From an uncultured Prevotellaceae bacterium (GTDB taxonomy: Bacteria; Bacteroidota; Bacteroidia; Bacteroidales; Bacteroidaceae): a stretch of DNA of 64,000 nucleotides. The DNA is taken from contig ONDJ01000009.1 in the NCBI GenBank assembly GCA_900316575.1, positions 1 through 64,000 of the forward strand, in the 5' to 3' direction. The position numbers and the translations under genes are program-made. The notes beneath the pieces are model-generated. The model had not been told where the DNA came from. It searched no databases and worked only from the letters and a program-made list of their open reading frames with translations. Shown here one piece after another: positions 58,332 through 64,000 of the stretch; position 1 is the stretch's first letter; each line of letters opens with the position of its first letter.

Positions 58332-59783
58332 ATGAACAACCAAGAAAAGCTCCAACCTCAAGCAGTTTTTGACTGTTTCGCACGTGTTTGTCAAGTGCCA
58401 CGCCCATCTAAGAAAGAAGGCAAAATGATTGAATTTCTACAAAATTTTGGTAAGGAATTGAACCTGCCAACTTTTGTTGATGAAACGGGCAACGTACTTA
58501 TCCGCAAGCCTGCAACACCGGGCTTTGAGCATCTGCCTATTGTCATTCTTCAGAGCCACATGGATATGGTTTGTGAAAAGGAAGCAGGCCTAAACTTTGA
58601 CTTTGAGACTCAGCCCATAGAAACCTATATTGACGGTGAATGGCTAAAAGCCAAGGGCACTACACTCGGTGCTGACGATGGTATTGGAGTCGCTATGGAA
58701 CTTGCGATTTTACAGAGCAATGACATCAAGCATGGTCCGCTCGAATGTATCTTTACCGTAGATGAAGAGACTGGATTGACTGGGGCTGCTGGAATGAAGC
58801 CTGGATTTATGACGGGACGCTACCTCATCAATCTTGACAGCGAGGATGAGGGACAAATCTTCATTAGTTGTGCTGGAGGTGCCAACACCGAAGCGCTTTT
58901 CCCTTGGACTGAACACTTTGTGCCTGCCGGATATGTAGCACTCGCAGTAATCGTGAGCGGATTGACTGGTGGCCACAGCGGTGACGACATTAAGAAACGT
59001 CGTGCCAACGCCAACAAACTCCTTGTGCGCTTGCTCCATGACACTCTTCAAAAAACAGATCTTCGCCTACTCGACATCCAAAGCGGCGGTCTGCATAATG
59101 CTATTCCACGAGATGGAAAAGCTATTATAGCTATTCCTGCTGACTATAAAGACCAATTTGTGGCTGACGCCAATGTTTTCTTTGCTGAAGTTCGCGAGGA
59201 GTTTTCTGCAACAGAACCCAACATCAGCATTCATGTGGAAACTGAGCAGATGCATCCCACTTCACAGGATAAGGAACAAACACGACAAATGCTCACTGCA
59301 TTGAGAGCTGTACACAATGGTGTATTGGAAATGGACCAGGACATGGATTGGCTTGTTCAGACTTCTTCCAATTTGGCCAGCATCCGCCACACATCTGAAG
59401 GTGTACGCGTTGTTACTAGCCAGCGCAGCAACATACTCAGTGCTCGCAAGAACATGAGCGCAATGGTCGCTGCGGCATTGCAATTAGGTGGTGCCAAAAC
59501 AAAAACGGCTGATGGCTATCCTGGTTGGAAACTTGACCCATCCAGCAAACTTCTCAAAGCTGCTCGCGAAAGCTATGTGCGACTATTTGGAAAAGAGCCC
59601 CAAGTGCTTGCTATACATGCCGGTTTGGAGTGTGGCTTACTCAGTGAGAAATATCCCGAAATTGACATGGTTAGCTTTGGTCCTACGCTTCGCGGTGTCC
59701 ATTCGCCCGATGAACGCCTGCTCATCCCAACAGTTCAGATGGTGTGGGATCATTTGCTTGATTTGCTTGTACACATTGAATAA
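58332..59783 (+). CDS. pepD: Second aminoacyl-histidine dipeptidase (M20C)
   Basis: The 483-aa product is a paralog of the 7784-9241 gene with the same motifs: 'LQSHMDMVCEKEAG', 'TLGADDGIGVAMELA', 'TVDEETGLTGA', 'GLTGGHSGDDI' and 'SFGPTLRGVHSPDE'. ATG 58332 is preferred because the 23 residues before it run through the duplication. Its codon use is more AT-rich at third positions than that of the first copy, so the two differ in age or origin. Confidence 0.95.
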   Translation: MNNQEKLQPQAVFDCFARVCQVPRPSKKEGKMIEFLQNFGKELNLPTFVDETGNVLIRKPATPGFEHLPIVILQSHMDMVCEKEAGLNFDFETQPIETYIDGEWLKAKGTTLGADDGIGVAMELAILQSNDIKHGPLECIFTVDEETGLTGAAGMKPGFMTGRYLINLDSEDEGQIFISCAGGANTEALFPWTEHFVPAGYVALAVIVSGLTGGHSGDDIKKRRANANKLLVRLLHDTLQKTDLRLLDIQSGGLHNAIPRDGKAIIAIPADYKDQFVADANVFFAEVREEFSATEPNISIHVETEQMHPTSQDKEQTRQMLTALRAVHNGVLEMDQDMDWLVQTSSNLASIRHTSEGVRVVTSQRSNILSARKNMSAMVAAALQLGGAKTKTADGYPGWKLDPSSKLLKAARESYVRLFGKEPQVLAIHAGLECGLLSEKYPEIDMVSFGPTLRGVHSPDERLLIPTVQMVWDHLLDLLVHIE

Positions 59784-59891
59784 GCATATTACTCTTCATT
59801 AATGGTTTAGTTGCTGAAAGCCCCTATTGTGGGTATCCACTATCAGCAACTAAACCTTTTCTTCTTTTTTCATTGCATTGATATTTCCTCC

Positions 59892-61340
59892 ATGCGCTCC
59901 ACACCTTTCATCTTGTTCTTTTTTGCCTTTGTTTTCACGGCCTGTCTTGACGAAGAAGAATATACCACTTCTGCAAACGACTTCATCATAAGCGATGTTG
60001 ATACGCTACGTTTTGACACCGTGATCAGCGGTGAGCCTACCAACACATATACTTTCCGAATGTTCAACCCTGCATCCAAGTCTCTACGCATTACAGAGGC
60101 TTATTTAGAAAGCGGGGCGTCTTCGCCTTTTCATGTAAACATTGACGGTGCTGTGATTGAGGATGGAGGAACCATCAGTCTCGAAGTTAGTAAAAAAGAC
60201 AGCTTGAGTGTATTCCTCATGGCTAATCTGCCTGATGTAGATGAAGACGAGCCACAGTTTGTTCGCGACAAACTTATTGTTGTTACTGAAGGCGGAGCTC
60301 GCACTGAGGTTGTTCTTGAAGCCAGCGGACAGAGTGTTATCAAACTGCGTGCTCAACGAATTTCGACCGACACAAATCTGAGTGCATCACGCCCCTATCA
60401 AGTATTTGACAGTTTGGTCGTTGAGGAGGGTTCCTCACTCACACTACCTGCGGGAACCCGCCTTTGGATGCATCCTCAAGCCAAGCTTATTGTTCATGGC
60501 AATTTGTATTGTGAGGGGACAGCGGAAAATCCTGTATGCATTCGCGGCGACCGCCTTGGCGACATGTTCAATTCACAGCCCTACGACCGCATCCCAGCCC
60601 AATGGGGCGGCATCATTGTTAAACGGACGGGCAGTGCTCATATCAATCATACGGATATTCATAGTGGCACATTTGGTCTTTACATAGAGCCTAATGGTGA
60701 TATAACAACAGAACGTTTGCGTTTAGAAAACACTATTGTCCACAACATGAGTGGGCTGTGCTTGGAAGCCGAGGGCAGCAAACTTTTTGTAGGAAACTGC
60801 CAACTGACTAACGGCGGTGCTGGTTGTGTAAGCCTTCGCGGGGGAGACGCCACCTTTGTGCATTGTACCATCGGACGCTTCTATGCTTTCACAGGTGGCA
60901 GTGGGGCGGCGCTGACTTTCACGAATGCTGATGCTGATGGCAATGCTCTTCCTTTGATACGTGCTGATTTTCTGAATAGTATCGTCACGGGCTATTCTAC
61001 AGACGAAGTGATGGCAGAGCGTGCTTATGCTGACGAAACTGCTGCTTTCAATTTCCGTTTTGACCATTGCTTGCTTGACACCGATCCGGTGGAAGATGCC
61101 TCAATAGCCAATGCCTGTCTTTGGGACAACAAAGATGCCGCAGTTTGCCGCGAAGATAATTTCGCACCGGCCTTTGATTTTACGACGCTGATGTTCACTT
61201 TCGGCCTCGCCACTGAAAGTCTAGCCATCGGCACCGCTGACCCTGCAACGACCAATGCCTACTACCCCCTTGACCTCACAGGATATCCACGTGGAGCTTT
61301 GCCCGACATGGGATGCTATCAGCACCGTGTGCAAGAATAA
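59892..61340 (+). CDS. Lipoprotein with right-handed beta-helix
   Basis: The 482-aa product has a lipoprotein signal peptide ('FVFTAC', Cys18), then a beta-sandwich-like part (about 25-170, 'VDTLRFDTVISGEPTNTYTFRMFNPASKSLRI') and a parallel beta-helix (about 190-430) with 'RLWMHPQAKLIVHGNLYCEGTAENPVCIRGDRLG' and 'FLNSIVTGYSTDEVM'. It is a cell-surface protein of the Bacteroidota 'right-handed beta-helix repeat' group; its ligand is unknown. ATG 59892 is chosen because the signal peptide begins there. Confidence 0.78.
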   Translation: MRSTPFILFFFAFVFTACLDEEEYTTSANDFIISDVDTLRFDTVISGEPTNTYTFRMFNPASKSLRITEAYLESGASSPFHVNIDGAVIEDGGTISLEVSKKDSLSVFLMANLPDVDEDEPQFVRDKLIVVTEGGARTEVVLEASGQSVIKLRAQRISTDTNLSASRPYQVFDSLVVEEGSSLTLPAGTRLWMHPQAKLIVHGNLYCEGTAENPVCIRGDRLGDMFNSQPYDRIPAQWGGIIVKRTGSAHINHTDIHSGTFGLYIEPNGDITTERLRLENTIVHNMSGLCLEAEGSKLFVGNCQLTNGGAGCVSLRGGDATFVHCTIGRFYAFTGGSGAALTFTNADADGNALPLIRADFLNSIVTGYSTDEVMAERAYADETAAFNFRFDHCLLDTDPVEDASIANACLWDNKDAAVCREDNFAPAFDFTTLMFTFGLATESLAIGTADPATTNAYYPLDLTGYPRGALPDMGCYQHRVQE

Positions 61341-61405
61341 CATGCTTGGCTTTAGGTGCTTGGCTTATGCATAAAAGAATGTTCACTTCATATTATTTCA
61401 TCCCT

Positions 61406-62635
61406 ATGAAACGATTAGCCTTTTCTCTGTTGGCTTTGGCTTTATCAATTCCTCTCCTTGCCAACGATAGTATGTACTACACTTTAGGCAACCAGTTAGT
61501 GCCGCTTCAAGCTACCGACATCCGCCTGCAGCGCGAAGTCCTTACCATCACGCTCCTCAACGATGGTTTTGCACAGGTTGACGTGTTCTATGAGCTCAAC
61601 AACCAGGGTGAAGAGCGCACCATCACCATGGGGTTTGAAGCCGATGCACCATACATGGGCGAAGATTTTAGTCCCGATGGCGTACATCCTCACATCAAGG
61701 GTTTCAACGTAGAAATAAACGGAGCTACACTTACCTATCATAATGCCCTGGTTCGACTTGGAGCAATTGACGATGATGGGCGACTCGTCACGCTCAATCC
61801 CAATCAGTGGAAAGAGCCAAGTGGAGACGAAGACTTTTATGATGCTCTTCTTTACAACGTAGCGCTGGATAGCACGGTGCAATATGCTTATGCCTATTAC
61901 TTTGATGCCCATTTCAAAAAAGGTATGAACGTCGTTCGCCATTCCTATCGCTATCGTGTCGGCGTTGTTGCAGGCGAAGCCTTCTTCCTTGATTACAAAC
62001 TCACGCCCGCATTGCGTTGGAAAGGAGGTCAGATTGACGACTTCACGCTTATCATCCGTGCCGATCAAACGTTCAAACATTTCATTGTGAAAGATACCCC
62101 CTTTGGCTCCCATCCCGCTTGGACCATTTCGGGCATAGGTAAACAGCGCACCCGTCAGTATTCCTATGAAGCGTTTGTCCGTGAAGGCGAAGGTGGAAAT
62201 GATGTAATAGAAACCGTCACAGAATATGCCACCGAGTTTGCTTTGCGCAATGCTGAGGCTCGTTTGCATATCACAGGCTTCCGCCCCGCTGCTGAACTTG
62301 ATATCCGTTCAGGCGACACCTATATTTATCGCGAGGGGGAGGAAGGAATGTATGGAATTGCTGCTTCCTATGACCCTGGCATGCCTGGTTTAAGCCAATT
62401 CTACTATATAGAGCAAGTGCCCATTGTGAATGGCAAACCGCTTTCAAAACAACGTATTCAGCGCAACCTCCCCTTTGCAGCTCGTGGCTACGTGTTTAAG
62501 GACAAACAACTTGCGGCATATTTCAGCAACATTTGGTGGTATATGCCTGATCCTACCTACAAGGCTGATGTCACAAAACTAATAGAAAAAGAGCAAGAGT
62601 GGATCTATTTCATTGACCATCCCGATGAAGAATAA
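61406..62635 (+). CDS. DUF4424-like exported protein
   Basis: The 409-aa product has a Sec signal peptide ('KRLAFSLLALALSIPLLAND', cut near residue 19), then 'SMYYTLGNQLVPLQATDIRLQREVLTITLLNDGFAQVDVFYELNN', a repeating beta pattern as in DUF4424 proteins. The function is unknown and a periplasmic or surface location is inferred. ATG 61406 is used; the longer frame starting at 61313 overlaps the previous gene. Confidence 0.65.
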   Translation: MKRLAFSLLALALSIPLLANDSMYYTLGNQLVPLQATDIRLQREVLTITLLNDGFAQVDVFYELNNQGEERTITMGFEADAPYMGEDFSPDGVHPHIKGFNVEINGATLTYHNALVRLGAIDDDGRLVTLNPNQWKEPSGDEDFYDALLYNVALDSTVQYAYAYYFDAHFKKGMNVVRHSYRYRVGVVAGEAFFLDYKLTPALRWKGGQIDDFTLIIRADQTFKHFIVKDTPFGSHPAWTISGIGKQRTRQYSYEAFVREGEGGNDVIETVTEYATEFALRNAEARLHITGFRPAAELDIRSGDTYIYREGEEGMYGIAASYDPGMPGLSQFYYIEQVPIVNGKPLSKQRIQRNLPFAARGYVFKDKQLAAYFSNIWWYMPDPTYKADVTKLIEKEQEWIYFIDHPDEE

Positions 62636-62748
62636 AGTCGTGGAGATTAAAGGTGAAAGTATAAAAGTTAAAGACATCGCCGCAAACTATAACCTCTAAA
62701 CCATAAACGCTAAACTTTCTTTTTACATCAACAGGCCTAACAGATAAG

Positions 62749-63537
62749 ATGAAAACGCAAGCTTCAATCTCTGAACCTCTTCTGACCAAAGCCGAAATAA
62801 GACTTTTTCGTAGCCTCGCCCGCAAGAAGCAGCGCGATGAGCACGAATTGTTTGTAGCCGAGGGGCCCAAGGTTGTCAGCGAGTTATGCCAATATTTCAC
62901 CGCCTATCAAATTATAGCCACCAACGAGTGGCAGGAAAACTTCCGATGGTGTAGCAATCTCAAAGTGGTCAGTGCTGACATCATGCAAAAATGCTCGCAG
63001 ATGCAAGCCCCACAGGGCGTATTGGCAGTTTTCGAAAGACCGCACATTGATGCTGCAACACAGATTGAACGTACAGCAGAACTCCTCTTAGCGCTCGATG
63101 GGGTTCAAGATCCCGGAAACCTTGGCACCATCATACGAACTGCCGACTGGATGGGCATTCGCACTATCTATGCTAGCCCAGACACTGCCGACTGCTTTGC
63201 GCCCAAGGTAGTACAAGCCACGATGGGAGCCTTGGGGCGTGTGAAGATAATTTATGCCGACTTGCCTACCATGCTACCCAAACTCTCAGCAAAGGGATAC
63301 CATATTTGTGGAACATTCATGGAAGGCCAAAGTCTATACGAAGCAACGCTCGAAACACCCCTCTGCATCGTCATGGGCAACGAAGGACGCGGCATTCGCC
63401 CCGATGTAGCCGCCTGCTGCCAAAAACGACTCACCATACCCCGATATGTTCCTGCAAGCGATGGAAGCGAAAGTCTCAATGTCGCAATTGCCACAGCAAT
63501 AGTCTGCAGCGAGTTAAAACGACAACAAATAGGGTAG
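62749..63537 (+). CDS. SpoU/TrmH-family RNA 2'-O-methyltransferase
   Basis: The 262-aa product has an N-terminal SpoU substrate-binding domain ('DEHELFVAEGPKVVSELC') and a SPOUT domain with motif 1 'QDPGNLGTIIRTADWMGI', motif 2 'CIVMGNEGRGIRPDV' and motif 3 'IPRYVPASDGSESLNVAIATAI', which forms the knot that binds SAM. It modifies rRNA or tRNA; the target site is not predictable. The preceding gap (62636-62748) contains no gene I can support. Confidence 0.93.
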   Translation: MKTQASISEPLLTKAEIRLFRSLARKKQRDEHELFVAEGPKVVSELCQYFTAYQIIATNEWQENFRWCSNLKVVSADIMQKCSQMQAPQGVLAVFERPHIDAATQIERTAELLLALDGVQDPGNLGTIIRTADWMGIRTIYASPDTADCFAPKVVQATMGALGRVKIIYADLPTMLPKLSAKGYHICGTFMEGQSLYEATLETPLCIVMGNEGRGIRPDVAACCQKRLTIPRYVPASDGSESLNVAIATAIVCSELKRQQIG

Positions 63538-63555
63538 AAAACAAACAAAATAGCG

Positions 63556-63564
63556 TACCTTTGC
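63556..63564 (+). promoter_or_regulatory. -7 box before the MaoC-like gene
   Basis: TACCTTTGC matches TAnnTTTGC exactly, 48 nt before the ATG. No clear -33 TTTG was found. Confidence 0.45.
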
Positions 63565-63611
63565 GCCTCAAACAAAAATACACTCTTTTTTTCATCCCAA
63601 CAAAAACAACT

Positions 63612-64000
63612 ATGGAAAAACTACGCATAGGCTCCTACGAGGAGTTTGCCCAATACCTCGGCCAAGAACTTGGCCACAGCGACTGGGTAGAAGTGACACA
63701 AGAACGTATCAACCAGTTTGCCGATGCCACAAGCGACCACCAGTGGATACACGTTGACACCGAGCGTGCTAAGACAGGCCCCTTCGGACAGACCATTGCC
63801 CATGGCTACCTCACACTCTCACTCGTGCCCCACATGTGGAACCAGATAGTTGATGTTTATAACCTCAAGATGCAAGTCAACTACGGCATGGACAAGATGC
63901 GCTTCGGACAAGCCGTGCTCAGCGGGCAGCGCATTCGCCTCGTCACAAAATTAGAAGGCATCACCAACCTGCGCGGCATCTGCAAAACCGAAATACTCTT
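63612..64000 (+). CDS. MaoC-like (R)-hydratase, truncated by the window end
   Basis: The first 129 residues of a MaoC-like hot-dog-fold hydratase: 'VTQERINQFADATSDHQWIHVDTERAKTGPFGQTIAHGYLTLSL' contains the catalytic Asp and His (D-x-x-W-I-H and AHGYLTLS). The family hydrates enoyl-CoA. The frame is open to base 64000 and the C terminus lies outside. Confidence 0.9.
   Translation, partial: MEKLRIGSYEEFAQYLGQELGHSDWVEVTQERINQFADATSDHQWIHVDTERAKTGPFGQTIAHGYLTLSLVPHMWNQIVDVYNLKMQVNYGMDKMRFGQAVLSGQRIRLVTKLEGITNLRGICKTEIL

Noticed and set aside
1-64000. CRISPR arrays
   Set aside because: The tandem repeats seen (114 bp, 75 bp, 12-bp iterons, Ser-Gly hexamers) have no regular unique spacers.

Overview
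The window is bacterial chromosome from a member of the Bacteroidales (Bacteroidota) carrying one complete-looking siphovirus-type prophage. The phylum is inferred from promoter boxes of the TAnnTTTGC / TTTG type in front of several genes, the near absence of Shine-Dalgarno sequences, the gene content (two M20C dipeptidases, a GYF_2/CD225 protein, an S23-type four-helix-bundle gene inside direct repeats) and the Bacteroidetes-type integrase. The genus is not resolved.

Layout. (1) 1-10.69 kb is host DNA: yebC, a four-helix-bundle gene in 114-bp repeats, pheT, a zinc-ribbon coiled-coil protein, a Nif3-like protein and rsmA on the minus strand; then a YbhN-like membrane protein, pepD, a GYF_2 protein and a rubrerythrin on the plus strand. 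(2) 10.71-57.11 kb is the prophage, about 46.4 kb. Its most likely attachment core is the 13-bp 3' end of tRNA-Ser(CGA), present at 10695-10707 (attL) and inside the intact tRNA at 57114-57126 (attR). (3) 57.2-64 kb is host DNA again: an OmpH-like lipoprotein, a small membrane protein, a second pepD behind a 75-bp duplication, a beta-helix lipoprotein, a DUF4424-like protein, a SpoU methyltransferase and a truncated MaoC-type hydratase.

Prophage organisation. A leftward lysogeny block (integrase, two small regulators, an exported protein, an XRE repressor) faces a rightward early block. The early block holds small regulators, an SMC/Rad50-like ATPase, a RecT-like annealing protein, an MBL-fold protein, a replication initiator that probably carries the origin as iterons, a DnaC-type loader, SSB, a VRR-NUC nuclease, a PLD-like protein and a ParB-methyltransferase fusion. 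Packaging and head genes follow (small and large terminase, portal, MuF with a C-terminal zincin, scaffold, decoration, major capsid), then connector and tail genes (tail tube, frameshifted chaperone, 1427-aa tape measure, LamG/Dit, 1374-aa tail tip), a C-type-lectin-like variable protein, and a lysis cassette of holin, GH108 endolysin and one-piece spanin.

The most interesting observations are these. Two otherwise unrelated phage genes (18288-19082 and 53501-54835) share a 75-nt in-frame segment that differs almost only at first and second codon positions. This is the pattern left by adenine-directed mutagenesis in a diversity-generating retroelement (DGR), yet no reverse transcriptase or template repeat is seen in the window. 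A 59-aa membrane protein (29078-29257) ends in the same 21-nt tail as the phage SSB, giving a membrane-anchored copy of the SSB interaction tip. A palindrome GTATTA-N3-TAATAC recurs in six intergenic regions of the prophage. Integration exchanges the tRNA-Ser 3' end, replacing an encoded CCA and its terminator.
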